64,000 bases of DNA from Pseudomonadota bacterium (GCA_023400405.1 JAEXFD010000045.1:7670-71669), one strand, 5' to 3'; shown: positions 33,080 through 42,049, counted from the first letter of the stretch. The notes: generated from the sequence alone by a model not told the origin. Program-made: numbers and translations.

Positions 33080-34603
33080 TTACTTGCCAAGTCCACGCTC
33101 CAGCCAGCGGGCCGCCGCATCGGGCGTGCGTTTTTCGCTATCGCGATCGACCAAATAGTTGGCGCTGCGCATCCGTTCGACGGGAATCGCGCCGATCAGC
33201 GGGCGAAGTGCGGCCTGGAAGCGCAGGTCACCGGCACGGCGAGGGGCGAGCAGCAGGATCGCGTCATAGCCGGGAATCGCGCCCTTGGGATCGGCGAGCA
33301 CGGCGAGGTGCTGCGCGGCGATCCGTCCGTCCGAGGAGAAGGCGGGGATCACGTCCGCCGCCCCCGAGGCGAGCGCGCGGTACATGAAGGTCGGCTGATA
33401 GGGATGCGCCGATTTGAACGACAGGCCATAGGCCCGCTTCACTGCCGCCCATTCGGGCCTCTCGAGGAATTCGACATCGGTGGCGAGCGCCAGGCTGGGC
33501 GCGATCGGCGCGAGATCGGCGATGGTGCGGATGCCCCGCCGCGCCGCATCGTCGCCCCGCATGGCAAAGGCATAGGCGTTCTCGAAACCGAGGCTGCCGA
33601 GCAGGGTGACGCGGTGGCGATCCCTGGCCCAGCGCGCGACCCCCGCGACGATCGCATCGCGCGGCGGCACGTCGCTTCGCTGCATCTGGTTGGTCCAGAT
33701 CGTGCCCGAATAATCGACATAGACGTCGATATCGTCGGCCGCGAGCGCGCTGAACGCCACCGCCGATCCCAGCCCCTCGCGATAGCGCACCTGATAGCCC
33801 GCCGCCTCGAGCCGATGGCCGATCAGCCGGGCCAGGATATACTGCTCGGAAAAGCCCTTGGCCCCGATCGTCACCGTGCCGCGCGGGGCGGGCAGTGCCG
33901 GGATTAGCGCGACGGCGACGGCGAGCAGCAGCACGCCCAGACTCGCCCAGGCAGCGGCGCGGCGGCGGCGGGCGATGCCCCATTCGGCGAGGCCGAGCAG
34001 CGCGTCCACGGCCAGCGCCAGCGCCGCGGCGGCGATGCAGCCGGCGAGCACCAGCGTCCAGTTCTGGGTCTGGAGTCCGGCGAAGATCAGGTCGCCCAGG
34101 CTCGGCTGGCCGACCGTGGTGGAGAGGGTGGCGGCCCCGATCGTCCACACCGCGGCGGTGCGGATCCCCGCCATCAGCACGGGCAGCACCAGCGGCGCCT
34201 CGACCAGGCGGAGCTTCTGCATCGCCGTCATGCCGACGCCGTCCGCCGCTTCGAGCACCGCCGGATCGATCGTGGCGAGCCCGGTCACCGCGTTGCGCAG
34301 GATTGGCAGCAGCGCATAGAGCGACAGCGCGAGTAGCGAGGGCAGGAAGCCCAGCGCGGGGATGCCGCCGCCCACCAGCGCCGACAGCCACAAGAGCAGC
34401 GGATAGAAGAGCGCGAGCAGCGCGAGGCTGGGAATGGTCTGGACGAGGCTGGCGAAACCGAGTGCGATTCGCCCGACGACGCGATTGCGCGCGGAGAGTA
34501 CCGCCAGCGGCAGCGCGACGACGAGGCCGAGCAGCAGTGCCGCGAGTGCGAGCAGCAGGTGCTGGGCGAGCAGTTCGGGAATGCGGGCGAAGGCGGAGGT
34601 CAT
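33080..34603 (-). CDS. Osmoprotectant/choline ABC importer, permease fused to substrate-binding domain
   Basis: 507 residues. The N-terminal half (about 1-215) is an OpuB/ProW-type permease with six helices and the EAA-like loop EAADGVGMTAMQKLRLVEAP. The C-terminal half (from about 232) is a binding domain of the OpuAC/glycine-betaine type beginning VTIGAKGFSEQYILARLIGH, with GSAVAFSALAADDIDVYVDY and FENAYAFAMRGDDA. Such fusions carry ligand capture and transport in one chain and import betaine, choline or carnitine. The ATPase is encoded just upstream, separated by repeat R6. Confidence 0.88.
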   Translation of the reverse strand: MTSAFARIPELLAQHLLLALAALLLGLVVALPLAVLSARNRVVGRIALGFASLVQTIPSLALLALFYPLLLWLSALVGGGIPALGFLPSLLALSLYALLPILRNAVTGLATIDPAVLEAADGVGMTAMQKLRLVEAPLVLPVLMAGIRTAAVWTIGAATLSTTVGQPSLGDLIFAGLQTQNWTLVLAGCIAAAALALAVDALLGLAEWGIARRRRAAAWASLGVLLLAVAVALIPALPAPRGTVTIGAKGFSEQYILARLIGHRLEAAGYQVRYREGLGSAVAFSALAADDIDVYVDYSGTIWTNQMQRSDVPPRDAIVAGVARWARDRHRVTLLGSLGFENAYAFAMRGDDAARRGIRTIADLAPIAPSLALATDVEFLERPEWAAVKRAYGLSFKSAHPYQPTFMYRALASGAADVIPAFSSDGRIAAQHLAVLADPKGAIPGYDAILLLAPRRAGDLRFQAALRPLIGAIPVERMRSANYLVDRDSEKRTPDAAARWLERGLGK

Positions 34604-34612
34604 GCCCGAAAC

Positions 34613-34757
34613 TCCTCCCCGGAACGGGGAGGGGGACCGCGCCGCGACGCGGCGTGGTGGAGGGGGCCCCGCTCTCCTCTGGCGACAAGTTGCTTGGAAG
34701 CCTGGGCCCCCTCCACCATCGCTGGCGCGATGGTCCCCCTCTCCGTTCCGGGGAGGA
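34613..34757. repeat. GC-rich palindromic repeat R6
   Basis: A full two-unit element between the ATPase and permease genes of one transporter: TCCTCCCCGGAACGGGGAGG then GGGGACC with a GCCGCGACGCGGC arm and GGTGGAGGGGG, and inverted CCCCCTCCACCATCGC... with arm ending GATGG, CCCCCTCTCCGTTCCGGGG and AGGA. It lies within what should be a single operon. Confidence 0.85.
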
Positions 34758-34775
34758 ATGAGAAGTGATCCCCCC

Positions 34776-35543
34776 TCACCGCTCCAGCTCCGCCAGCCGA
34801 TGCGCATGCTCCCGTGGCACGGCGACCAGCGCGTCCGCCTCCGGGCCCGCCTTGCCCGCCAGCAAGTCGCGCGGCGAGGCATCGGCGACGATCCGCCCCG
34901 CCGCCATCACCAGCACGCGATCGGCGAGCAGCAGTGCCTCGGCCATGTCGTGCGTCACCAGGATCGTGGTCAGCCCCAACCGATCGTGCAGCGCCCGGAT
35001 CGCCTTGCCGAGTCCGTCGCGCGTCACCGGATCGAGCGCCCCGAAGGGCTCGTCCATCAGCAGGATGCCCGGCTCTGTCGCCAGCGCCCGCGCGACGCCG
35101 ACGCGCTGGCGCTGCCCGCCGGACAGCGCATCGGGCATCCGCGCCGCGAGTTCGGGGGCCAGCTCGACGAGCTCGAGCAATTCGGCCACGCGCGCCGCCA
35201 TGTCGCGCACTCCGGCCAGCCGCAGCCCGATCTCGACATTCTCGCCCACGGTCATGTGCGGGAACAGGCCGACATTCTGGAAAACATAGCCAATTCGGCG
35301 CCTGAGCGCGGGCGCCGGCGCGGCATCGACCGGCGCGCCGCCGACCAGGACCGTCCCCGCGCTCGGCTCGACGAGGCGGTTCACCGTCTTGAGCAGCGTC
35401 GACTTGCCCGATCCCGAGGCACCAACCAGCGCGACGAAGCTCCCGGCAGCCACTTCGAGCGACACGTCATCGACGGCCTGCGCGCTGCCCGGCCAGGCCT
35501 TGCTGACATTTTTGAAGGTAACGGAGCGGCTTTGCTCTGGCAT
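34776..35543 (-). CDS. Osmoprotectant ABC importer ATP-binding subunit
   Basis: 255 residues. Walker A GASGSGKST (about 40-48), Q loop YVFQNVGLFPHMT, signature LSGGQRQRVGVA and Walker B ILLMDEPFGALDP, with the switch His in LVTHDMAEAL. The OpuBA/ProV-like order VLVMAAGRIVADASP follows. It lacks the long C-terminal CBS domains of many OpuAA proteins. It drives the fused permease-binding protein encoded next on the same strand. Confidence 0.92.
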   Translation of the reverse strand: MPEQSRSVTFKNVSKAWPGSAQAVDDVSLEVAAGSFVALVGASGSGKSTLLKTVNRLVEPSAGTVLVGGAPVDAAPAPALRRRIGYVFQNVGLFPHMTVGENVEIGLRLAGVRDMAARVAELLELVELAPELAARMPDALSGGQRQRVGVARALATEPGILLMDEPFGALDPVTRDGLGKAIRALHDRLGLTTILVTHDMAEALLLADRVLVMAAGRIVADASPRDLLAGKAGPEADALVAVPREHAHRLAELER

Positions 35544-35601
35544 CGTCGCGATTTGTGCGGGATGACGGGGCAAAGGTCAAAAAAGACTGGGGAGAGAGGC
35601 G

Positions 35602-36384
35602 ATGGCGAAGGCGATCTTCATCACCGGCGGCGGGTCCGGCATTGGCCAGGCGGTCGCCAGGCTGTTCGGCGCGCGCGGCTGGTTCGTCGGGCTGGCGGAC
35701 ATCGACAAGGCGGGGATCGAGGCGACCGCGGCGATGCTGCCCGCGGGGATGAGCAGCATCCATGTCATGGACGTGCGCGATCGCAGTGCCTGGGCCGGGG
35801 CGCTCGCCGATTTCGCCAAGGCGAGCGGCGGGCGGCTCGACCTGATGTTCAACAATGCCGGCATCGCGGTCGGCGGCCCGCTCGCCGAGAACAGCGATAC
35901 TGATGTCGACCGGATCATCGCGATCAACCTGGTCGGCGTGATCAACGGCGCGCGCGCCGCCTATCCCTACCTCAAGGCGACCCCGGGATCGTGCCTGGTC
36001 AACACCGCCAGCGCCGCGGCGATCTACGGATCGGCCGGCATGTCGCTCTATGCCGCGGTGAAGTTCGCGGTGCGCGGCTTTTCCGAGGCACTCGACGCCG
36101 AATGGGCGCCGGAAGGCATCAAGGTGCGCGTGCTGATGCCGAGCTTCATCGACACGCCGCTGCTCGATTCGGTCGCCGCGGGCAGTAACCGCAGCGCCCG
36201 CGAGACGGTGCGCGCCGCGGGACTCGAATTCACGCCGCTAGACGTTGTGGCGGAAGCGGTGTGGGATGCGCCGCAGCGGGACAAGGTCCATGTCCTCGTC
36301 GGTAAGACCGCCCGCCGTCTCGCCTTTGCTCAGCGTTGGATGCCCGGCGCGCTGCGCAAGCAGATGCGCAAGCGCTTCGGTTAG
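35602..36384 (+). CDS. Short-chain dehydrogenase/reductase
   Basis: 260 residues. The cofactor loop TGGGSGIG (8-15) is followed by ADIDK, which points to NAD(H), and NNAG near 84. The catalytic Ser137, Tyr150 and Lys154 stand in TASAAAIYGSAGMSLYAAVK. Ends in a basic tail (GALRKQMRKRFG). The substrate cannot be inferred. It is divergent from the ABC importer, separated by 58 bases, and converges with the phhB-like gene, whose stop overlaps. Confidence 0.88.
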   Translation: MAKAIFITGGGSGIGQAVARLFGARGWFVGLADIDKAGIEATAAMLPAGMSSIHVMDVRDRSAWAGALADFAKASGGRLDLMFNNAGIAVGGPLAENSDTDVDRIIAINLVGVINGARAAYPYLKATPGSCLVNTASAAAIYGSAGMSLYAAVKFAVRGFSEALDAEWAPEGIKVRVLMPSFIDTPLLDSVAAGSNRSARETVRAAGLEFTPLDVVAEAVWDAPQRDKVHVLVGKTARRLAFAQRWMPGALRKQMRKRFG

Positions 36385-36671
36385 GACAGCAGGGAGTCGA
36401 TCGCCTGCGCCATCTGGATGTCGCGGCTCGAAAGCCCGCCGACATCATGCGTGGTGAGCAGGATATCGACGCGGTTCCAGACATTGCTCCATTCGGGGTG
36501 ATGGTCCGCCTTTTCGGCGAGCAGCGCGACGCGGGTCATGAAGCCGAAGGCCTGGTTGAAATCGGCAAACACGAAGCGGCGCGTGATCGCGCCGCGCTCC
36601 GCCTCCCAGCGCCATTCGGGCAGCGTCGCCATCGATTCGGTGCGCAGTCCCTCGGTCAATCGGCCGACCAT
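36381..36671 (-). CDS. phhB: Pterin-4a-carbinolamine dehydratase
   Basis: 96 residues. The family motif is EKADHHPEWSNVWNRV followed by ILLTTHDVGGLSSRD, containing the catalytic His pair and the later His and Asp. It recycles the pterin cofactor of phenylalanine hydroxylase. AGGGGAGAG lies right before the ATG, which fixes the start and rejects a much longer upstream extension. Confidence 0.9.
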   Translation of the reverse strand: MVGRLTEGLRTESMATLPEWRWEAERGAITRRFVFADFNQAFGFMTRVALLAEKADHHPEWSNVWNRVDILLTTHDVGGLSSRDIQMAQAIDSLLS

Positions 36672-36720
36672 CTCTCCCCTCCCTTGCCGTGGCTTCGCTG
36701 CTCGGCCTATGCCTGCCGCC

Positions 36721-37113
36721 ATGATCGGGCAAGCCCCAGACGCCGCCGCCATCGAAGCGCTTGCCCGCGCCGCGCTCGAGCGCATTCCCGAACCGTTCCA
36801 GACGCACCTCGCCGACGTCGTGCTGATCGTCGAGGATTTCGCCGACGACGAGACGCTGGAGGCCATGGGGATTGAGGATCCGTTCGACTTGACCGGCCTC
36901 TATCACGGCCGTCCGATCGGCGAGAAAAGCGCGTTCGAATCGGGCGCGCTCCCCGATCGCATCCATCTCTATCGCCGGCCCTTGCTCGACGAATGGGCCG
37001 CGACCGGCGTCACGCTGGAAGACCTCGTCACCCATGTCGTGGTGCATGAGGTCGGGCATCATTTCGGCCTGTCCGACGGCGACATGCATGCGCTGGAGGA
37101 CGACGCCGAGTGA
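36721..37113 (+). CDS. Zincin-like metallopeptidase family protein
   Basis: 130 residues. VVVHEVGHHFGLSDGDMH contains the HExxH zinc motif with a third ligand two turns later, and the N-terminal half includes ERIPEPFQTHLADVVLIVED, typical of PF06262. No substrate is known for the family. An alternative ATG lies 12 bases upstream. The stop overlaps the ccmA-like start as GTGA. Confidence 0.82.
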   Translation: MIGQAPDAAAIEALARAALERIPEPFQTHLADVVLIVEDFADDETLEAMGIEDPFDLTGLYHGRPIGEKSAFESGALPDRIHLYRRPLLDEWAATGVTLEDLVTHVVVHEVGHHFGLSDGDMHALEDDAE

Positions 37114-37676
37114 CTGGCCTCGCGCTGCGCGACATCGCCTGCATCCGCGGCGGACGCCTGTTGTTCGAAGGGGTGAGCCTGCGGCTCGCCGCTGGCGAGG
37201 CCGGGCTGGTCAGCGGCCCCAACGGCGTCGGCAAATCGAGCCTGCTGCGCATCGCCGCCGGGCTGCTCGCGCCGGTCGCCGGCACGGTGGAGGTGGAAGG
37301 TGCGCGGGCGCTGATGGCGGAAGCCGCCGCGCTCGATCCCGAACTGCCGCTCGCCGGGGCGTTGCGCTTCTGGGCTGCGCTCGATGGCCGCGCCGATGCG
37401 GTTCCCGAGGCGCTGGCGGCGGTCGGCCTCGCCGCGATCGGCCAAGTGCCCGTGCGGCTGCTCTCGACCGGCCAACGCCGGCGCGCGGCGCTCGCCCGGG
37501 TCGTCGCCAGCGGCGCGCCGATCTGGCTGCTCGACGAGCCGGCCAACGGCCTCGACACCGCCTCGGTGACACTGCTCGAAGACCTGATCGCCCTCCATTG
37601 CGCCGGCGGCGGCATCGCGCTCGTCGCGACGCATCTGCCGATCGTACTGCCCAACCCGCGCGAGTGGCGACTGTGA
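37110..37676 (+). CDS. ccmA: Haem exporter ATP-binding protein CcmA
   Basis: 188 residues, short for an ABC ATPase as is usual for CcmA. Walker A SGPNGVGKSS (about 35-44), signature LLSTGQRRRAALAR and Walker B PIWLLDEPANGLD. With CcmB it forms the ABC module of cytochrome c maturation that frees holo-CcmE. GTG start overlapping the previous stop; GTGA overlap with ccmB. Confidence 0.9.
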   Translation: MTGLALRDIACIRGGRLLFEGVSLRLAAGEAGLVSGPNGVGKSSLLRIAAGLLAPVAGTVEVEGARALMAEAAALDPELPLAGALRFWAALDGRADAVPEALAAVGLAAIGQVPVRLLSTGQRRRAALARVVASGAPIWLLDEPANGLDTASVTLLEDLIALHCAGGGIALVATHLPIVLPNPREWRL

Positions 37677-38311
37677 GCGTCTATGCCGCCCTGGTCTGGC
37701 GCGAGCTGCGGCGTGCCTGGAGCACCGGCGGGCTAGTCCTACCAGTGATGTTCTTCCTGCTCGTCGCGATCCTCTTTCCCTTCGCGATCGGTCCCGATCC
37801 GCGGCTGCTCGCGCGGGTTGCCGCCGGAGTGATCTGGGCCGCCGCGCTGCTCGCCGCGCTGCTCCCGGTCGAGCGGCTCGTCGCGCCCGATGCGGAAAGC
37901 GGCGTGCTCGATCAGCTCGCGGTGCGCGGCATCCCCGAATCGGGGGTCGCCGCGGCCAAGACGCTCGGCCACTGGCTCGGCTTCGCGCCGGCGCTGCTCG
38001 TCGCGACAATGGTCGCCTCGGCGCTGCTCCAGCTACCCGCCGCCGCCCTGCCGCCCTTGCTATTGGCTCTGCTGATCGGCACGCCCGGCCTTGCCGCGCT
38101 CGGCGTGGTCACCGCCGCGCTGGTCGCGGGGCTGCGCGGCGCCGGCGCGCTGGCCGGGCTGGTGATGCTGCCCTTCGCCGTGCCGTTGCTGATTTTCGGC
38201 GCCACCGCGGATCAGCCGGGCGGGCTCAAGCTCCTCGCCGCGGTGAGCCTGTTGCTCGTCGCCGGCTGCCCCTTCGTCGCTGGCGCGGCGATCCGGATGG
38301 GGCGGAGCTAG
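37673..38311 (+). CDS. ccmB: Haem exporter membrane protein CcmB
   Basis: 212 residues with six hydrophobic segments. VWRELRRAWSTGGLVLPVMF, LFPFAIGPDPRLLARVAAGV and LERLVAPDAESGVLDQL-like motifs (PVERLVAPDAESGVLDQLAV) are the CcmB signature. It is the membrane partner of CcmA. GTG start. The remaining ccm genes are not in the window. Confidence 0.9.
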   Translation: MSVYAALVWRELRRAWSTGGLVLPVMFFLLVAILFPFAIGPDPRLLARVAAGVIWAAALLAALLPVERLVAPDAESGVLDQLAVRGIPESGVAAAKTLGHWLGFAPALLVATMVASALLQLPAAALPPLLLALLIGTPGLAALGVVTAALVAGLRGAGALAGLVMLPFAVPLLIFGATADQPGGLKLLAAVSLLLVAGCPFVAGAAIRMGRS

Positions 38312-38601
38312 GCTTCGGGCGGCAGCTCGTCGCCATAGACGACGATCGCCGATCCTTCCTCGAGTGCGGTTTCGGCCGCGGAGCGCAGCACCGGATCGTC
38401 GCTCTGCGGTCCGGCGAGTTCCTTGCCCTTTTCGAGCCGCACCAGCATCCACCCCGCGCCGAGCGCGGCACCGGCCGCCTTGCGCTGCGCCGCCTCGAAA
38501 TCCGGCGCCGTGACATAGATCAGCATTGCGTGCCGCGCACCCGGGCGGCGCCCTTCGGCTTCGTCGGCGACTGCCGTGGCGAGAAAGACGGAAAGCGCCA
38601 T
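38308..38601 (-). CDS. Conserved hypothetical protein, 97 residues
   Basis: Not recognised. The start at 38601 overlaps the stop of the methyltransferase gene (ATGA), so it is translationally coupled to it. The first 12 residues are hydrophobic (MALSVFLATAVA), then a compact alpha/beta segment (LIYVTAPDFEAAQRKAAG, WMLVRLEKGKEL, AIVVYGDELPPEA) follows. A small cytosolic protein is likely. It converges with ccmB with a 4-base overlap. Confidence 0.6.
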   Translation of the reverse strand: MALSVFLATAVADEAEGRRPGARHAMLIYVTAPDFEAAQRKAAGAALGAGWMLVRLEKGKELAGPQSDDPVLRSAAETALEEGSAIVVYGDELPPEA

Positions 38602-39473
38602 CAGCCCCGGCTCCAGCGCGCGAAGATCGCCGTCGGCAGTTCCAGCCCGCGCGCTTCCTCGCGTACCGCGAGCTCGCCGCATTCGATCGTGCCGCCCAGA
38701 TGCCCGCAATGCTGACGCAGCAACTCGCCGATCGCCAGGGCCGACATCCGCACCGCATAGACTGTGAGGAACAGGAAGCGCGAGTTCGCGTCGAGCAGCA
38801 GGGTGGCATCGGCGATCAGCCCGGGCAGCCCTTCCTCGAGCTTCCACACTTCGCCATTGGGCCCGCGCCCCCATTTGGGCGGATCGAGGATGATCCCGTC
38901 ATAGCGCCGCCCGCGCCGCACTTCGCGCGCGGTGAACTTGGCGGCATCGTCGATCATCCAGCGGATCGGCTTGTCCTCCATGCCCGAAAGCGCGGCATTG
39001 GCCTTGCCCTCGGCGACCGACTTCTTCGAGGCATCGACATGTGTCACGCGCGCACCCTTGGCGGCCAGCGCGAGGCTGCCGACGCCGGTATAGCCGAACA
39101 GGTTCATGCACTCCGGCGCGTCCATCCCGTCGATCTGCGCGCGCATCCACGCCCAGACCGGCGCCATGTCCGGGAAGAAGGCGAGGTGGCGGAACGGCGT
39201 GGTCTGCCCGGTGAAGCGCACTTCTTCCCAGGCGAGCGGCCAGCCTTCGCGCGGCACCGGCTTGGCGAACTGCCAGCGCCCGCCGCCCTCCTCGTCCGAG
39301 CCGGGGATGAACTCGCCATGCGCGTCCCATTGCTCGGAGGCTGGCGCCCACATCGCCTGCGGCTCGGGCCGGACGAAGCGATACTTGCCATAGCGTTCGA
39401 GCTTGCGGCCATGGCCGCTGTCGACCAGCCCGTAATCGGCCCAGGGCTCGCCGGTGAGCGTGATGAGGTTCAT
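38601..39473 (-). CDS. Class I SAM-dependent methyltransferase (RlmI-like)
   Basis: 290 residues. SAM-binding motif I is MNLFGYTGVGSLALAAKGAR (about 125-144), followed by THVDASKKSVAEGKANAA and the catalytic-type motif IILDPPKWGRGPNGE. This layout is that of 23S rRNA cytosine-5 methyltransferases related to RlmI, but the N-terminal PUA domain of RlmI is not evident, so the substrate is open. Start at the ATG after a longer upstream frame because MNLITLTG matches the expected N-terminus. Confidence 0.82.
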   Translation of the reverse strand: MNLITLTGEPWADYGLVDSGHGRKLERYGKYRFVRPEPQAMWAPASEQWDAHGEFIPGSDEEGGGRWQFAKPVPREGWPLAWEEVRFTGQTTPFRHLAFFPDMAPVWAWMRAQIDGMDAPECMNLFGYTGVGSLALAAKGARVTHVDASKKSVAEGKANAALSGMEDKPIRWMIDDAAKFTAREVRRGRRYDGIILDPPKWGRGPNGEVWKLEEGLPGLIADATLLLDANSRFLFLTVYAVRMSALAIGELLRQHCGHLGGTIECGELAVREEARGLELPTAIFARWSRG

Positions 39474-39502
39474 GGGGCTCCCCTTAAACCGCCATCCCGT
39501 TT

Positions 39503-39584
39503 CCGTCATCCCGGCGAAAGCCGGGATCTCTGGCGATGGCGGGACAAGGGCCGCAAGCGATCCCGGCTTTCGCCGGAATGACGG
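39503..39584. repeat. 82-bp inverted repeat with nested hairpins
   Basis: The 26-base left arm (39503-39528, starting CCGTCATCCCGGCGAAAGCC) and right arm (39559-39584) match at 25 of 26 positions when inverted. Each arm contains its own hairpin CCCGGC/GCCGGG around GAAA or TTTC. It ends exactly at the thrC stop codon. The structure is that of a small palindromic MITE or REP doublet. Confidence 0.85.
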
Positions 39585-40976
39585 CTATTGTTTCGGTTTC
39601 GCCCGCTCCGCGATGTAGCCGGTGATCGCTTCGAACCTAGCCGGCAGCACCTCGTAGCGTTCCTGCCGGTCGAACAGGTCGCCCACGCGGGCGGGGAGGG
39701 CGGGACGGATCCCGGTGGCGCGCTCGACCGCGTCGGCGAACTTGGCGGGATGCGCGGTCGCCAGCGTCACCACCGGCACTTCGGCGGGAAGGTCCGCGCG
39801 CCGTGCCGCGGCCAGCGCGATCGCGCTGTGCGGGTCGATTATCTGGCCGGCCTCGGCGCTAGCCCAGCGCATCGCTTCGTTCATGTCGTCGGGATCGATC
39901 CGGTCGCTGGCGAACAGCTTCGCCGCGCCCTCGCGCTGGGCATTGGTCAGCCGCATCGCCTTGCTCGCTTCGAAGCCGCGCATCTGATCGGCGACGCTGG
40001 CCCCGGCGAGATCGTGGAGCAGCCGCTCGAAGTTCGAGCTCACCTGGATGTCCATGCTCGGCGCCGCGGTGGGGGTCACGGTGCCCGCCGAATAGTCGCC
40101 GGCCGAAAGCGCGCGATGGAGGATGTCGTTGACGTTGGTCGCCACCACCAGTTTCGCCACCGGCAGCCCCATCTTCGCCGCGACATAGCCGGCGAACACG
40201 TCGCCGAAATTGCCGGTTGGCACCGAAAAGGCGACTTCGCGATCCGGCGCCCCCAGGCGCACGGCGGCGTAGAAATAATAGACCACCTGCGCCATCAGCC
40301 GTGCCCAGTTGATCGAATTGACCGCGGAGAGGCGGAAGCGGGCCGAGAAGGCAGGATCGTTGAACATCGCCTTCACCAGCGCCTGGGCATCGTCGAAACT
40401 GCCCTCGATCGCGATGTTGTGGACGTTGGGGGCGAGCACCGTCGTCATCTGGCGGCGCTGGACGTCGGAGACGCGGCCCTTGGGGTGCAGCATGAAGATA
40501 TCGACGCCGTGCCGCCCCGCGACCGCGTCGATCGCCGCGCTGCCGGTATCGCCCGAGGTCGCGCCGACGATCGTCAGCGGCGACGTGCTGCCGGCCAGGA
40601 ACTTCTCGAAGAACAGGCCGAGCAGCTGCAGCGCCACGTCCTTGAAGGCGAGCGTGGGGCCGTGGAACAGCTCGAGCAGGAAATGGCGATGGTCGAGCTG
40701 GACCAGCGGCGTCCCCGCGGCATGGGCGAAGCGGCCATAGGCCTGGCTGCACAGCGCGCGCAGCTCGTCTTCGCTGAGATCCTCGCCGACGAAGGGCAGC
40801 ATCACCCGCACCGCCGTCTCGACATAGGAGAGCCCGCGCAGATCGGCGATCTCCGCCCGGCTCAGGCTAGGCCAATGATCGGGGACGTAGAGGCCGCCGT
40901 CGCGGGCGAGCCCGGCCAGGGTCACGTCGCGGAAGCCCAGCTGCGGCGCATCGCCTCGGGTGCTCTGATAGTGCAT
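39585..40976 (-). CDS. thrC: Threonine synthase
   Basis: 463 residues. The PLP lysine is Lys112 in GPTLAFKDVALQ, with the phosphate-binding GATSGDTGSAAIDA and SVPTGNFGDVFAGY. The N-terminal LGFRDVTLAGLARDGGLYVP and length fit class II bacterial enzymes. It makes threonine from O-phosphohomoserine in the cytosol. It stands at the 3' end of the cytochrome oxidase cluster on the same strand, 47 bases after SURF1. Confidence 0.95.
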   Translation of the reverse strand: MHYQSTRGDAPQLGFRDVTLAGLARDGGLYVPDHWPSLSRAEIADLRGLSYVETAVRVMLPFVGEDLSEDELRALCSQAYGRFAHAAGTPLVQLDHRHFLLELFHGPTLAFKDVALQLLGLFFEKFLAGSTSPLTIVGATSGDTGSAAIDAVAGRHGVDIFMLHPKGRVSDVQRRQMTTVLAPNVHNIAIEGSFDDAQALVKAMFNDPAFSARFRLSAVNSINWARLMAQVVYYFYAAVRLGAPDREVAFSVPTGNFGDVFAGYVAAKMGLPVAKLVVATNVNDILHRALSAGDYSAGTVTPTAAPSMDIQVSSNFERLLHDLAGASVADQMRGFEASKAMRLTNAQREGAAKLFASDRIDPDDMNEAMRWASAEAGQIIDPHSAIALAAARRADLPAEVPVVTLATAHPAKFADAVERATGIRPALPARVGDLFDRQERYEVLPARFEAITGYIAERAKPKQ

Positions 40977-41023
40977 GCCCGCCGCCTAGCGGTGCAAGGC
41001 CGCGCCCGCAAGAAATCCGATCT

Positions 41024-41647
41024 TTACGCCGCCCTGGGCTTCTGCCGCCAACGCAGCGCGAGGACGTAGATCACGGCGGCGACCAGCGCGAACAGGAACC
41101 ATTGCACCGCATAGGAGAGATGGTTGTTCGGCACGCTTGACAGGTCGGGCCGCGCGGTGGGCTGGAGCCCCGGAGCGGCGCTGTCCGAGATCAGCATCAG
41201 CGGCTTGGGCGCCTGATCGAAGATGCCGGTGAGCAGCGGGCGGTGATCGGGGGCATGGGTGATCGTGCCGCTCACCTTGCCGCCCGGCCAGCGGGGCTGG
41301 AACTTCGGATCGGAGGTCACCCCCATGTCGATCAGCAGCGCCGGGCCCTCGACGCCCGTCCGGCACGATGCGATCTGGCGCCAGCCATCGCCGCCGGTCG
41401 CCGATCGTCCGCCCTGCTTCTGCCAGCTAGCCACTTCGAGGCAATTGGCGACGGAGCGGCGGAACAGCTTGTCGTCGCCGATCGGCGGCAGCGGGAAGGG
41501 GATCGCCGGCTTGTCGAGATTGGCGGCGTAAAGCGCGATCGCGGCCAGCTTCTCCTGTCGCCGGTCGAGCTGCCAGATGCCGAGCGCGATCATCGCGGCG
41601 ACGGAGAGCGCGACGACCAGGGTCGGGATCACGGGCAGGCGCGGCAT
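41024..41647 (-). CDS. SURF1 family cytochrome oxidase assembly protein
   Basis: 207 residues. Two membrane spans bracket a periplasmic domain: IPTLVVALSVAAMIALGIWQ near the start and AVQWFLFALVAAVIYVLAL near the end. The signature PNNHLSYAVQWF precedes the second. SURF1 proteins help insert haem a into subunit I. Its ATG overlaps the DUF983 stop. Confidence 0.88.
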   Translation of the reverse strand: MPRLPVIPTLVVALSVAAMIALGIWQLDRRQEKLAAIALYAANLDKPAIPFPLPPIGDDKLFRRSVANCLEVASWQKQGGRSATGGDGWRQIASCRTGVEGPALLIDMGVTSDPKFQPRWPGGKVSGTITHAPDHRPLLTGIFDQAPKPLMLISDSAAPGLQPTARPDLSSVPNNHLSYAVQWFLFALVAAVIYVLALRWRQKPRAA

Positions 41648-42048
41648 CAGTCCTCGCGGATCCGGCCCTCGCCGGCGCGGTTGCGATATTCGAGCGCGAG
41701 CAGCAGCCCCTTGGTGAAGCGCAGCGAGACCAGCACCAGCCCGAGCGTGATCGGCACCCAGAGCAGCGCGTGGATCAGAACGCCGGGCTGGAAGGTGAAC
41801 TCCACCCACAGCGCCATGATCGTCACCAGCGTGCCGATGCCCAGCGTCAGGAACACCACTGGCCCGTCGCCGACGTTGAAGGCAGTAAAATCGAGCCCGC
41901 AGGCCGAACAGCGATCGGCGAAGGTGGCGAAGCGCTTGAACAGCGTCGGCGCGCCGCAGCGCGGGCAGGCGCCCTTGGTCCCGGAAAGGATCGGGGGAGG
42001 CGGCACTGGGCCGCCTCCCCCGGGAGCGTTGGTCTGGTCTTCGGCCAC
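41647..42048 (-). CDS. DUF983 zinc-ribbon membrane protein
   Basis: 133 residues, GTG start. A four-cysteine ribbon CPRCGAPTLFKRF followed by DRCSACGLDF is followed by two hydrophobic segments (FLTLGIGTLVTIMALW and ALLWVPITLGLVLVSL). DUF983 genes travel with cytochrome oxidase assembly genes, as here between ctaE and SURF1. The exact role is unknown. Confidence 0.85.
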   Translation of the reverse strand: MAEDQTNAPGGGGPVPPPPILSGTKGACPRCGAPTLFKRFATFADRCSACGLDFTAFNVGDGPVVFLTLGIGTLVTIMALWVEFTFQPGVLIHALLWVPITLGLVLVSLRFTKGLLLALEYRNRAGEGRIRED

Positions 42049-42049
42049 G

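Noticed and set aside
39588..41069. A 493-residue open frame on the + strand opposite thrC
   Set aside because: thrC on the - strand has PLP and substrate motifs; the opposite frame is compositionally a shadow.
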